Shown piece after piece: positions 1-8,907 of a DNA stretch of 54,063 nucleotides; position 1 is the stretch's first letter, and each line of letters opens with the position of its first letter. The notes under the pieces were generated by a model. The model saw only the letters and a program-made list of their open reading frames with translations. It searched no databases and had not been told where the DNA came from. Source of the stretch: Vallitaleaceae bacterium (GTDB taxonomy: Bacteria > Bacillota > Clostridia > Lachnospirales > Vallitaleaceae); NCBI GenBank assembly GCA_028277605.1, contig JANQFZ010000012.1:1-54063 (forward strand). The letters are read 5' to 3'. A program made the translations under genes and the position numbers.

Positions 1-60
1 TTTTAGAATTAACTGGTTGGTTGTTTTACTGTTCAGTTGTCAAGGTTCTTTGTCTTAGCG
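1..60 (-). other. Leader of an rRNA operon lying off the left edge
   Basis: Read on the minus strand this stretch contains CCTTGACAACTGAACAG, which resembles the conserved leader and spacer sequence found just before mature rRNA genes in Firmicutes (for example CTTTGAAAACTGAACA in Bacillus). Two strong tandem promoters sit immediately upstream. I infer that a 16S gene begins a short way beyond position 1. No mature rRNA sequence is inside the window. Confidence 0.6.
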
Positions 61-70
61 ACAAGTATAG

Positions 71-99
71 ATTATATCAGCTTTGTTTCCTCTTGTCAA
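71..99 (-). promoter_or_regulatory. Sigma-A promoter P2 of the off-edge rRNA operon
   Basis: On the minus strand there is a perfect -35 TTGACA (94-99), a 17-base spacer and a perfect -10 TATAAT (71-76). Consensus boxes at ideal spacing are typical of rRNA promoters in low-GC Gram-positives. It is the downstream member of a tandem pair. Confidence 0.8.
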
Positions 100-168
100 T
101 ACTTTTTTTGCATTTTTTTATTTCTATCATTGCTGACTTATTAAATTAAATATTGGTCAGTGAGAAAG

Positions 169-197
169 ATTATAGCATCCTAGATATTACTTGTCAA
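169..197 (-). promoter_or_regulatory. Sigma-A promoter P1 of the off-edge rRNA operon
   Basis: The minus strand again shows TTGACA (192-197), a 17-base spacer and TATAAT (169-174), 98 bp upstream of the second promoter and with the same geometry. Paired P1/P2 promoters are usual for rRNA operons. Confidence 0.78.
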
Positions 198-302
198 GGC
201 TTTTTTCAATAAGTTTTTATATTTTTCGTCCAATGCTTTATAACTTGGTTTATATTCTTTAACCTAATTTTAAAATAAACATTTTAGTATTATCAAGTTA
301 TA

Positions 303-358
303 GACAAAAAGAGTGAATAGTGGTGCATTTATAGGATTATAAAGCAACTACTATTCAC
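303..358 (-). terminator. Terminator of the glgA-cvpA operon
   Basis: The arms 313-324 and 346-358 are inverted repeats (GTGAATAGT core). On the minus strand they are followed by TCTTTTTGTC. The hairpin lies about 80 bp after the cvpA stop codon and would separate that operon from the rRNA promoters. Confidence 0.6.
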
Positions 359-436
359 ATTTAATTATAAGAATATCATATAGGTTGGTTGCTAATCCAT
401 AGTTTAATTCCCCCTATATCTTGTGAAAAAGATTTT

Positions 437-1159
437 CTAAACATTTGGTTTCATATTCATTATCGTATTGGTTATATTCGTTACCAATTTCATGAGCATA
501 TTATTTTCATAAAAGAAAATAGCATACTGAGATTGTTCAATAGCCTCGATGACATAACTATACTTTGGATTGGTTACAAGCAGAGAAATACCTAAACATA
601 CGAACCATATAATAACCACCCCTATACCTAAGCCAATAATCAAACCACCCAACTTATTAACCTGATTTAGTACGGGTAGCTTGCTTATAAGGTCAAGTAT
701 ATTAACAATAAGCCTAATGGCAAGTTTAACCAGAATAAATACTACAATAAAAGAAAGTATGTTAATAGTGACCGTCGCTAGTAAACTACCAATATAATCC
801 CCAATATGCTGCACATCTAATAGCTGATAAACCTCACTGTTATTATTCTCTAGCAGCAAATGTTGGATATAGTCAGGAAGCCCAATGTTATTAATAAAAC
901 TAATCTGTTGCTGCGGCGTAGTAACGTTTGCATTTGCTGGCTGAAGGTTCATTGTCTGTATAATAGAATTCTTAATAGCAGTATAAATACCTGTATGATT
1001 GATAATGAACCCACTAAAATATGTATAGATTTGAGAGGTTATAATAATTGCTACAATAAAAGATAAAAAATTAAATAGAGTTCTAATAAACCCTCTTTGA
1101 TAAGAAATAAATCCATTGATTAGTAGAATGATTATAACACCTATATCCAACCAATTCAT
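437..1159 (-). CDS. cvpA: CvpA family membrane protein
   Basis: A 240-residue integral membrane protein of the CvpA family. The family is named for colicin V production in E. coli, but its biochemical role in Firmicutes is not established. The N-terminus has the family hallmark, a short hydrophobic helix (about 3-18) followed by a YQRGF turn (residues 20-24) and a second helix (28-45). Two more helices lie near 124-150 and 170-195. The start is supported by a GGAGTGG ribosome site. It is the last gene of a four-gene minus-strand run, 36 bp after the DUF5711-like gene and just before a terminator. Family assignment is good; function is unknown. Confidence 0.8.
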   Translation of the reverse strand: MNWLDIGVIIILLINGFISYQRGFIRTLFNFLSFIVAIIITSQIYTYFSGFIINHTGIYTAIKNSIIQTMNLQPANANVTTPQQQISFINNIGLPDYIQHLLLENNNSEVYQLLDVQHIGDYIGSLLATVTINILSFIVVFILVKLAIRLIVNILDLISKLPVLNQVNKLGGLIIGLGIGVVIIWFVCLGISLLVTNPKYSYVIEAIEQSQYAIFFYENNMLMKLVTNITNTIMNMKPNV

Positions 1160-1195
1160 ATTCCAACCACTCCTTTCATTAAGGACATCCTGAAC

Positions 1196-2329
1196 TTATC
1201 TTATTTTTATTATTTCATAGTCGTTCTGATATACCATAATATAATCGTGTTTTAATGAATACACTTGTTTTATATCTTTTTTTAAGGTATATTCCCATTG
1301 AAGGGTACCATTCTTACTGAATTTTTTCAGAAAAATATCTGTGCCTATATAGAAGCTCTCTTTATCCACATTTAAATAATGAATACTGTGTGGAAACTCT
1401 TTCGTGTATATCATACTTCCTGTAAGATTATATATCTCCATCAAATCCTGACGATTTGAGGCTACATCTCCTTCATATATAATATAAGTTTCCTTATCAT
1501 TGAAAGCCAATTTTTTTATTTCATGCTCAAGAGCTATTTCTTTAATGCATTGAGGTTTTGGGGAAGTTTTATAAAAAAGAATCTTATTATCACCTACAGC
1601 TATGAGATGATCCTCCCCTAGAAATTTGATTTCTGGTACAATAGATTCTTCTATTATAAATGCAGCTTGTATTTGCTCTTCGTACTCCTTACCATTAGTA
1701 CTAAAATCAAAAAAAGTAATATTGGATTGAGTTGTATTATTTTTTAAATTTAGGTAGCTGGTGACTAAGCTTATTCCATCATTGGATAAATCAAAACCTA
1801 TAGGATATCCATCATTATCGAAATAGGTGACACGTTCAGCAATTATAGTTCCTTTATTATCATATATTTCAAGACTATGTTTTTTATTCTGCTCTAAAAG
1901 CACAGCAATATAACCATTGGTGTTAACATCAAACTGAATAATGGGATAACTAAAGCTGTATCTATGTATAAAGCCTTCTTTATTAAATAAAAATAGCTCT
2001 TTCCCATTAATATCTCCAACCGCAATATAATTGTCTTGTTTTATCATTTTAGGATTTTTAATATTGAGAGTTTTGTCCCAAATCAGCTTGTCTTCTTTTG
2101 TAATCATTGAAATACCATCTCTTGAACAACTTATAATGTTGCCATTTAGCGTATTAAAAGTAGCTTTATTCTCATTATCATACTCATAAGCCCCTATAAC
2201 CTCTATCTCTTTCTCACCAAAATGGATAAAGGCATTATGTTCTCTTGCTAAAAAAAATCCCCCAATAGCGCATAACACTAAAATAAATACAAGGATACCT
2301 AACAAGGGTTTTTTCTTTTGTTTCTTCAT
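1196..2329 (-). CDS. DUF5711-like membrane-anchored beta-propeller protein
   Basis: A 377-residue protein with a lysine-rich N-terminus and one transmembrane segment (about 9-27). The long extracytoplasmic part is made of repeated strands of the type 'value of X at time of Y' with DGIS, NGYIAV and similar turns, as in WD40/PQQ-like propellers. The layout and the position next to cvpA match what I recall as the DUF5711 family of Clostridia. The start is backed by GAGGTGAGGGC directly upstream. It lies 12 bp after the YkvI-like gene. The propeller fold is inferred from repeat texture, and no enzymatic motif is visible; a surface binding or scaffold role is a guess. Confidence 0.6.
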   Translation of the reverse strand: MKKQKKKPLLGILVFILVLCAIGGFFLAREHNAFIHFGEKEIEVIGAYEYDNENKATFNTLNGNIISCSRDGISMITKEDKLIWDKTLNIKNPKMIKQDNYIAVGDINGKELFLFNKEGFIHRYSFSYPIIQFDVNTNGYIAVLLEQNKKHSLEIYDNKGTIIAERVTYFDNDGYPIGFDLSNDGISLVTSYLNLKNNTTQSNITFFDFSTNGKEYEEQIQAAFIIEESIVPEIKFLGEDHLIAVGDNKILFYKTSPKPQCIKEIALEHEIKKLAFNDKETYIIYEGDVASNRQDLMEIYNLTGSMIYTKEFPHSIHYLNVDKESFYIGTDIFLKKFSKNGTLQWEYTLKKDIKQVYSLKHDYIMVYQNDYEIIKIR

Positions 2330-2341
2330 GCCCTCACCTCT

Positions 2342-3460
2342 TTATTTCTGTTTATGATAGGTAAAAACCTTCTTTTTCTTAAGCGTTACAGAATGATTCC
2401 ATACATTTATTTTATATTTTATAAAATATAATAAAATCAGTATTATTTCAAAAACGCCAAAATAGCCAAATAGTGGGTACACCTTACCAACCATATTAGA
2501 AAACCCTATCTGTGAAAAAATAATTGCTATTAATATAAAGAGTGCTAACTTAACTTTATAATGAATACGTATGGTTTTAAGCTCGTTAATTTTATTCAAG
2601 ATACCATAACCATTGGCAACTGCTGTTGTAAACATAGCGGAAATCAAAACCAAGATATAGATATATTGAACAAGGGGCGCATATTTCATCACTATGGTCA
2701 ATAAAGGAATCTCCACTCCTCTTATATCTGAGTAATAAATAAGAACAATTAAGCCTAATACTATACCTAAAAGACCTAAAGCAATTCCTGCTAGGTACGC
2801 ACCAAGCTTCGCTGTTGTTTTGTTCGTAATCAATTTATATAATGTCGTTAAGACAACCACAGCTGTAATGATGTTATAAGACACATAAATAATAGCAGAG
2901 CTGAACCAGTTATCTCGTAGCTGAATAAACGCCTCAACAACACCATTCATAACGGCTGTACTTCTAAAAAACCACATATAAAGCCCTAAAACAAATCCAC
3001 CAATAAGGAGCAGGGGAGCTAGTACCGCATTAACTGCAATAACACCTTTAATATCAAATAAAAAGGTTATAAAACAACAGCCAGCCATAATAAGAACTCC
3101 CACAATATATGGCAATCCAAATCTCTGCTCAAATAATGCACCACAGCCAGCAAACATAGCACAAAAACAAATGAACATAAAAAATATGACAACCCATTCT
3201 AGTATTCGTCCAAAGAAATTACCAGCTATTGGATTGATGAACGACTTATAATTCGTTGCTTTATTTACAAAGACAATTTCAAGAACAGCCCAGCCAACAA
3301 CTGCGAACAAAACTCCAGTTAATAATAATCCAAACATACCCATAGAGCCATAATAAGCAAAAAACTTAACCATTTCCTGACCAGAAGCAAATCCTGCTCC
3401 TAAAACTGTTCCTATATAAACAGAAGCAATTTTAACGGCATTTTTCACATTTTTATTCAA
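2342..3460 (-). CDS. YkvI-like multi-spanning membrane protein
   Basis: A polytopic membrane protein of about 372 residues with roughly ten hydrophobic helices. The N-terminal motif GTVLGAGFASGQE is characteristic of the YkvI group (COG3949), which looks related to amino-acid transporters of the APC/LeuT type. Substrate is unknown. I place the start at the TTG at 3458-3460, because GGAGAG lies six bases upstream; an in-frame TTG at 3481 lacks a ribosome site. The gene sits between glgA and the DUF5711-like gene in one transcription unit. Confidence 0.7.
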   Translation of the reverse strand: MNKNVKNAVKIASVYIGTVLGAGFASGQEMVKFFAYYGSMGMFGLLLTGVLFAVVGWAVLEIVFVNKATNYKSFINPIAGNFFGRILEWVVIFFMFICFCAMFAGCGALFEQRFGLPYIVGVLIMAGCCFITFLFDIKGVIAVNAVLAPLLLIGGFVLGLYMWFFRSTAVMNGVVEAFIQLRDNWFSSAIIYVSYNIITAVVVLTTLYKLITNKTTAKLGAYLAGIALGLLGIVLGLIVLIYYSDIRGVEIPLLTIVMKYAPLVQYIYILVLISAMFTTAVANGYGILNKINELKTIRIHYKVKLALFILIAIIFSQIGFSNMVGKVYPLFGYFGVFEIILILLYFIKYKINVWNHSVTLKKKKVFTYHKQK

Positions 3461-3530
3461 AGCTATCTCTCCAACATTCAACTTAATTATTATATATTTA
3501 TGTTGGAAAAGATAAGTTCATAACAAGCTT

Positions 3531-4979
3531 TTAGCCAATTGATGCATTTAGTATTTCATTGTACAACTGCATATACTCTTTTGCCGATTCATCCCATGAA
3601 AAACATTCTTTCATACCGTTTTGAACAAGCCCATACCACTTTTCTTTATCTTCATATAGAGCTAAGGCTGACCGTATAGCGGATACAAAAGACTGAGTAT
3701 TATAACCTTCAAACAAAAAACCAGTACCCTTTAAAGTTCTCTCATTAAAAGCTTTTATGGTATCTGCTAGACCACCTGTTTTTCTAACAATTGGAACCGC
3801 ACCATAACGAAGACTATAGAGTTGTGATAAACCACAGGGTTCAAATAATGAAGGCATTAAGAACATATCACACCCCGCATAGATTTGTTTTGCTATGGCA
3901 GGACTGAACTCTAGCCTAACTTTAACTTGATTAGGATACCATTCTGCTAATTCCATTAATTTATGCTCATATAGAGGATCCCCTGTCCCCAGTACCACAA
4001 ATTGTATATCATCTTCACGACATGCTTTAATCGCTTCAATAACTAATTCTATACCCTTTTGCTCGGTTAAACGCGTTATTATACCTGCAACTGGTCCGCT
4101 AGCATCAGGTAATTCAAATAACTGACGCAGATGCCTTTGATTAATAGGTTTTTTATCAACAACTGTTCGACTATCATAGCAGGCTTTAATTATCTTATCC
4201 TTCTTAGGATTATAAAGCTCTAAATTAATACCATTTAATATACCACGAATTTTATATTTATATTTCCTTAAAATGCCATCCAATCCATAGCCGTAGATGG
4301 GATTTTGAATTTCTATTGCATATGTCCTACTGACCGTAGTTACTAAATCAGAATAAATAATCCCAGCTTTCATAAAACAGACATTATTATAGTATTCTAA
4401 GCTCTCCATGTTTAAATACGTATTGGATAAATTTAGTCGCTCTAAAATTGATGAATGAAAAGTACCTTGGTACTGAAGATTGTGAATGGTAAAAACAACT
4501 TTAATGTCTTTATAAAAATCAAGTCTATATAGTTCTTCTTTGATCAATAAAGCAACCATTGCAGCCTGCCAATCATTAATATGAACAATATCTGGTTTGT
4601 AATCTAGAATGAGTAACATCTCAACAACCGCTTTACAAAAAAAGCCAAACCTCTCATCATCGTCTGTATACCCATAAAAAGCGTCTCTTTCAAAATAATC
4701 TTCATTACCTATAAAATAAGTTGTTACAGCTTCCTCATCTTTCTTAAAAACATGGGCAATTCTTTCTTTACCGCTTGTTTCAACCATAAAGCTAAATACT
4801 TTCTCTAGATCATAAGTATCTTCTATGCTTTTATATTTTGGTATAATCTTAATGATATGACTGTTATAATGTGATAAGGCCTCAGGCAATGAGCTCACAA
4901 CATCGGCTAAACCCCCTGTAGCCGCATAAGGTCCACACTCTGATGAAACAAACACAACATTTAAAGTCTTTTCTTTCAT
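3531..4979 (-). CDS. glgA: Glycogen synthase (GT5 family)
   Basis: A 482-residue GT5 glycosyltransferase that would extend alpha-1,4-glucan from ADP-glucose in the cytoplasm. The two Rossmann halves are complete. R303 and K308 (RLTEQKG) match the phosphate-contacting pair, E380 in FEPCG is the donor-site glutamate, and the C-terminal KTGGL motif is at 400-404. The N-terminal copy of KTGGL, whose lysine binds ADP-glucose in E. coli GlgA, reads AATGGL (19-24), so that lysine is an alanine. The start has a GAGGG ribosome site. No glgC, glgB or glgP is nearby. It heads the four-gene run ending with cvpA. The fold is certain; full synthase activity is likely but less sure because of the substitution. 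Confidence 0.88.
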   Translation of the reverse strand: MKEKTLNVVFVSSECGPYAATGGLADVVSSLPEALSHYNSHIIKIIPKYKSIEDTYDLEKVFSFMVETSGKERIAHVFKKDEEAVTTYFIGNEDYFERDAFYGYTDDDERFGFFCKAVVEMLLILDYKPDIVHINDWQAAMVALLIKEELYRLDFYKDIKVVFTIHNLQYQGTFHSSILERLNLSNTYLNMESLEYYNNVCFMKAGIIYSDLVTTVSRTYAIEIQNPIYGYGLDGILRKYKYKIRGILNGINLELYNPKKDKIIKACYDSRTVVDKKPINQRHLRQLFELPDASGPVAGIITRLTEQKGIELVIEAIKACREDDIQFVVLGTGDPLYEHKLMELAEWYPNQVKVRLEFSPAIAKQIYAGCDMFLMPSLFEPCGLSQLYSLRYGAVPIVRKTGGLADTIKAFNERTLKGTGFLFEGYNTQSFVSAIRSALALYEDKEKWYGLVQNGMKECFSWDESAKEYMQLYNEILNASIG

Positions 4980-5370
4980 TTTTATCCCTCGCTATCCATA
5001 ATAAAATAACTTTCTCCTAGTTTTGAAAACCTATATACCTTCCTTATTCTTTGATATGCAATGAAATACTATTATGACTTTTTCTATACCGTGATAGTGT
5101 GTATCTATGCTCACTCCCCATCTTATGCTCTCCTAAAAAAAAATGAATAAAACTACCATTTTATAGAAACATTATAGCATAAATGCAATCATAATTAAAT
5201 AATTTCAGAGACTAGCAAGATATTACATTATGTATTATACTACTAACATGAGTTGAAATAGTCTAAACCTAAATAAAATGAGATACAAGCCCTACACGTA
5301 AAAAAAGGACTAACCTACATCCTGATATGGAATTATATAATATTTTTATTATTGAAAGGAGCGTTTAATT
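4980..5370. other. Divergent intergenic region between glgA and pepF
   Basis: About 390 bp with no ORF or RNA that I recognise. On the minus strand a TATAAT (5171-5176) could be the -10 box of the glgA operon, though its -35 region is poor. On the plus strand, weak -10-like boxes near 5234-5239 and 5335-5341 and an AAAGGAGCG ribosome site precede pepF. Confidence 0.4.
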
Positions 5371-7164
5371 ATGTCAAAACTAGCAAAAAGAGAGGAAATC
5401 AGTAACGAATTCAAATGGAGCCTAGAAGATTTAGTTCAATCACCTCAGCAATGGAAAGAGAACTTTAATGAAATTGATAGGCTATCAAAGGATATTGAGT
5501 CTTATCGGGGTCTTCTAGGTAATTCTTCACAATCTCTACTAGAATGTCTCCAAAAGAAAGATGATTTATTACAAAAGCTGGATACACTAGCTGTTTATTC
5601 CCACATGCACTTACATGAGGATACTGCAAAAGGCAGCTCTCAAGCGGACGTTGAAAAGGTAGACGCGTTAAGCACAAAAGTACTGAGTCGGATATCTTTT
5701 ATAGAACCTGAAATATCTGGAATTAAAGATGAAGTTTTAAAAACATATCAAAATGAAAATAAAGACTTAAAACTCTATACGCATTTCTTTGATAACTTGC
5801 TGAGAAAAAAAGAACACATACTAACTCCTGAGCTTGAGCTGATATTAGCACAAGCCCTTGATGTCGCAGAGGGTCCCGGAAAAATATATTCTATGTTTAA
5901 CAACGCAGATATTCAATTTCCAACCGTTATAGATGATACTGGGAATCCAATTGAATTAACCAAAGCAAGGTATATGATTCTTATGGAAAGTCCAAACAGA
6001 GATGTAAGAATTGAGGCATTTAAAGCACTCTATCAAACTTATGAGAGATTCAAAAATACGTTAGCAGCCTTGTTTACATCTAACATAAAGAAAGATATCT
6101 TCTTTATGAATGCTCGTCAATTTAATTCAACATTAGAAACGGCATTATTCTCAAATAATATACCTGTAGAAGTTTATACACAATTGATTGATACAGTCAA
6201 TAAACATAATACCCTAATGCATCGTTATATGTCACTAAGGAAAAGACTATTAGGCGTTGAACAATTGCATATGTATGACCTTTATACACCTATGATCAAG
6301 GATGCAAATAATAAAATCTCCTACGATGAGGCAAAAGAGACTGTCATAAAAGCCTTAAAGCCTTTAGGAGAAGAGTACATCGACCTATTACAAAAAGGTT
6401 TTGATAATCAATGGATTGACGTTTATGAAAACCAAGGCAAAAGATCGGGTGCTTATTCTTGGGGCGCCTATGGAACACACCCATACGTTTTACTTAACCA
6501 TCAAGATAATATTAAATCCATGTTTACGTTAGCTCATGAAATGGGACATACACTTCATACGTATTACACCAATGAAGCTCAGCCCTACATCTACTCGGAT
6601 TATTCTATTTTTGTAGCTGAAGTAGCATCAACAGTGAATGAAGCCTTATTAATGGAATATCTACTTAAGCATACTGAAGATAAAAATCAAAGACTGTATT
6701 TATTGAATTACTTTATGGAACAATTTAGAACAACCCTTTATCGCCAAACCATGTTCGCAGAATTTGAACTGAAGACCCATGAGGCTGTTGAAAAAGGAGA
6801 AGCTTTAACGGCAGAAAGTTTAAGCAGCCTCTATCATGATCTTAATGTTGCCTACTATGGTAAGGAGATGGTAATAGATAAAGAACTAGATATGGAATGG
6901 TCTAGAATTCCACATTTTTACACCAGCTATTACGTTTACCAATATGCAACTGGATATTCAGCTGCTATAGCTCTATCTCAAAAAATTCTTAAAGAAGGTG
7001 CCGATGCCGTTGAGAAATATAAAGGCTTCTTAAAAAGCGGAAATTCTGATTATCCTATCAATGTTTTAAGAGATGCTGGTGTAGATATGGCAACGCCAAA
7101 ACCTGTTAAAAGCGCATTAAGCGTTTTTGAAAAACTCATTGATGAAATGGAAAACACATTGTAA
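5371..7164 (+). CDS. pepF: Oligoendopeptidase F (M3B zinc metallopeptidase)
   Basis: A 597-residue cytoplasmic zinc peptidase, the usual length for PepF, which cuts short peptides during peptide recycling. The zinc motif HEMGH is at 389-393 and the downstream glutamate ligand is probably E417 in AEVAS. The C-terminal IPHFYTSYYVYQYATG block is the conserved substrate-binding part of M3B enzymes. A GAAAGGAGCG ribosome site supports the start. The gene is monocistronic, with its own terminator 30 bp after the stop. Confidence 0.93.
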   Translation: MSKLAKREEISNEFKWSLEDLVQSPQQWKENFNEIDRLSKDIESYRGLLGNSSQSLLECLQKKDDLLQKLDTLAVYSHMHLHEDTAKGSSQADVEKVDALSTKVLSRISFIEPEISGIKDEVLKTYQNENKDLKLYTHFFDNLLRKKEHILTPELELILAQALDVAEGPGKIYSMFNNADIQFPTVIDDTGNPIELTKARYMILMESPNRDVRIEAFKALYQTYERFKNTLAALFTSNIKKDIFFMNARQFNSTLETALFSNNIPVEVYTQLIDTVNKHNTLMHRYMSLRKRLLGVEQLHMYDLYTPMIKDANNKISYDEAKETVIKALKPLGEEYIDLLQKGFDNQWIDVYENQGKRSGAYSWGAYGTHPYVLLNHQDNIKSMFTLAHEMGHTLHTYYTNEAQPYIYSDYSIFVAEVASTVNEALLMEYLLKHTEDKNQRLYLLNYFMEQFRTTLYRQTMFAEFELKTHEAVEKGEALTAESLSSLYHDLNVAYYGKEMVIDKELDMEWSRIPHFYTSYYVYQYATGYSAAIALSQKILKEGADAVEKYKGFLKSGNSDYPINVLRDAGVDMATPKPVKSALSVFEKLIDEMENTL

Positions 7165-7190
7165 TGTATGTAGACTAAATAGGAACGACT

Positions 7191-7224
7191 ATTAAGAGGC
7201 TGTTAAACAGTCTCTTAATTTTAT
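7191..7224 (+). terminator. Terminator after pepF
   Basis: A compact hairpin (7192-7218) with arms TTAAGAG and CTCTTAA plus inner CTGTT/AACAG pairing, followed by TTTTATTA. It belongs to a GGCTGT-type hairpin group that recurs in this window. Confidence 0.75.
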
Positions 7225-7502
7225 TACTTAGCTCAACCATTTAAAGGAATCATAATTTTGTAGCAATGAGACATCCTATAGATAAGGGCTGTCTAACTGC
7301 TTACCTATGCATTAATCTGCGTAAAAAATAGGTACTGTTATCAAAGCTATTTTGTAACCGATGGGTTAAATTTAGCTTCTTTAGTACCTTGAGCAAGTGA
7401 TGACACCCCTTTTACTCTCCTATGCCATTTAAACTAATTTACTATTTAATATTATTAGTAAATCACTTCTCATATTATGATAATTGGAGTAAATATTTTC
7501 TA
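7225..7502. other. Intergenic region between convergent pepF and the LysM gene
   Basis: No gene is visible. An 8-bp inverted repeat ATTTACTA/TAGTAAAT (7437-7444 and 7456-7463) lies just past the stop of the minus-strand LysM gene and may end its transcript, but it lacks a clear T-run. Confidence 0.35.
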
Positions 7503-8648
7503 TTATTCTGCCTCTGGCAGAATTAATTTCTGTCCTATATAGATTCTATCTGGATTAGAAATGTCATTGAGTTCCTGGATTTTTGGAACCATTCCTTTCG
7601 TATGATAAAATCGAATGCTTATAGCATTTAAATTATCCCCAGATTCTATAACATATGTTTTTGGTATACTACCAATCATTTTAGCTGAGTCTTGTGCTTC
7701 ATCTCCTTGAGGGGTATCAGTATTATTATCGTCACCATCCGATACTTTTGGTTTCGTTTCTTCACTAAGACTATTTTCATCTTCTTTAGCTTTGGTTGGC
7801 GATATGTTAACATCTGATACCTGCTGTTTAAGTTTATCATGATCTTCCGTTATGACATGCATGGTGGTCTGCATCTTTTTCATTTTTTCCATATTATTAA
7901 GTAAACCAATACCAATAATGATACAGATGATAACCAGCGCACCACTTATTAGTGAAAGCATATGAATTAATTTTTTTTGATAGTGTTCTTCCTTTCGTCC
8001 GTGTTCTATCCTTCGATAAGCTCTGACTACATCCTGCTGATTATTTTCTTTCCCATCTGTATTTACTATTTTATAATCCATCATATAATCGTGCATCAGA
8101 GTATTCTTGTCATAAAAAATATAAAACCCTGTTTTTTCATGAAGTTCGTTATCCTTAGATATGAAAAATGCATGTTCTTTTTCTACAGGATCAATAACAT
8201 AAAGGACTTGGTATTGATTTTGAAACTGTTTCTGATGCTGTTGACTTAAAAAGGAAGTAAGCAAAATTCCATACCCAGGCTGAGTACACATCCAGCCAAC
8301 GATACTACAGTTTTTAAAATATTGATCCGCTTTTTCTCTAGCATATATCCATGTGTCATCTGTTATGAATAAATTACCGTTCTCTTCCTTAAGAAACTTC
8401 GCTTGAACAGCTCCCGATATGATTAACACAACTTCTTTTTTATATTGATAAACTTGTCCAACTAAGAATGCTATTTGTTCTTGACTCTTTTCCTTAGCGG
8501 CATATTGGTGTAGATAGGTATATGCATAATCCTCCATATATATTCTGTGTTCATTATTTGCGTCGCCAATCTGCTTGACATTTTTAGGCAGTGCTTGGAT
8601 TTTTTTGATCTTTAATTGACTATTAGGCTTATCATAAGTTTCTATCAT
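7503..8648 (-). CDS. Membrane protein with degenerate JAB/MPN-like domain and C-terminal LysM
   Basis: A 381-residue protein in three parts. Residues about 34-175 read like a JAB1/MPN fold: IYM start strand, E57 seven residues before G64, then IVGWMCTQPGYG (117-127), T131 and YVIDP (150-154), which follow the Rpn11-type order of IVGWYHSHPGFG, S and VVDP. The two metal-binding histidines are C121 and Q123 and the aspartate is L134, so the site cannot bind zinc in the usual way. A transmembrane helix follows (230-250), then a coiled coil (251-282), an acidic linker and a LysM domain (331-378) ending IGQKLILP. By the positive-inside rule the MPN-like part is probably cytoplasmic and LysM sits in the wall. 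It is a single gene, divergent from yyaC. LysM is certain; the MPN assignment is my reading. Confidence 0.75.
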   Translation of the reverse strand: MIETYDKPNSQLKIKKIQALPKNVKQIGDANNEHRIYMEDYAYTYLHQYAAKEKSQEQIAFLVGQVYQYKKEVVLIISGAVQAKFLKEENGNLFITDDTWIYAREKADQYFKNCSIVGWMCTQPGYGILLTSFLSQQHQKQFQNQYQVLYVIDPVEKEHAFFISKDNELHEKTGFYIFYDKNTLMHDYMMDYKIVNTDGKENNQQDVVRAYRRIEHGRKEEHYQKKLIHMLSLISGALVIICIIIGIGLLNNMEKMKKMQTTMHVITEDHDKLKQQVSDVNISPTKAKEDENSLSEETKPKVSDGDDNNTDTPQGDEAQDSAKMIGSIPKTYVIESGDNLNAISIRFYHTKGMVPKIQELNDISNPDRIYIGQKLILPEAE

Positions 8649-8907
8649 ATTTTACACACCCCGTAAATACATTAAATATAGGAAGATAATAACACATTAT
8701 GATTAAGAAATTTATCAAAGTCTGTTACATGTCCATAATTTTTATTCGTCATGTTTTATCTGTTATCGGCAGAATATCTTCATAAGCAATCATAAGTTAC
8801 AGTTCCCGATAGGGCTTTTTGGCTTGTATGTAAAGTTCTATGTCTTTTGTTTAAATTTATTTTATTTAGTAAAGACTATTAAGACATACTGTTTTAGGTG
8901 GTGTTAT
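8649..8907. other. Divergent intergenic region upstream of yyaC
   Basis: No gene is seen. The region must hold the promoter of the LysM gene (minus) and of yyaC (plus). I could not identify a convincing sigma-A or sporulation sigma promoter. In-frame codons from a TTG at 8824 extend yyaC but have no ribosome site. Confidence 0.35.
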
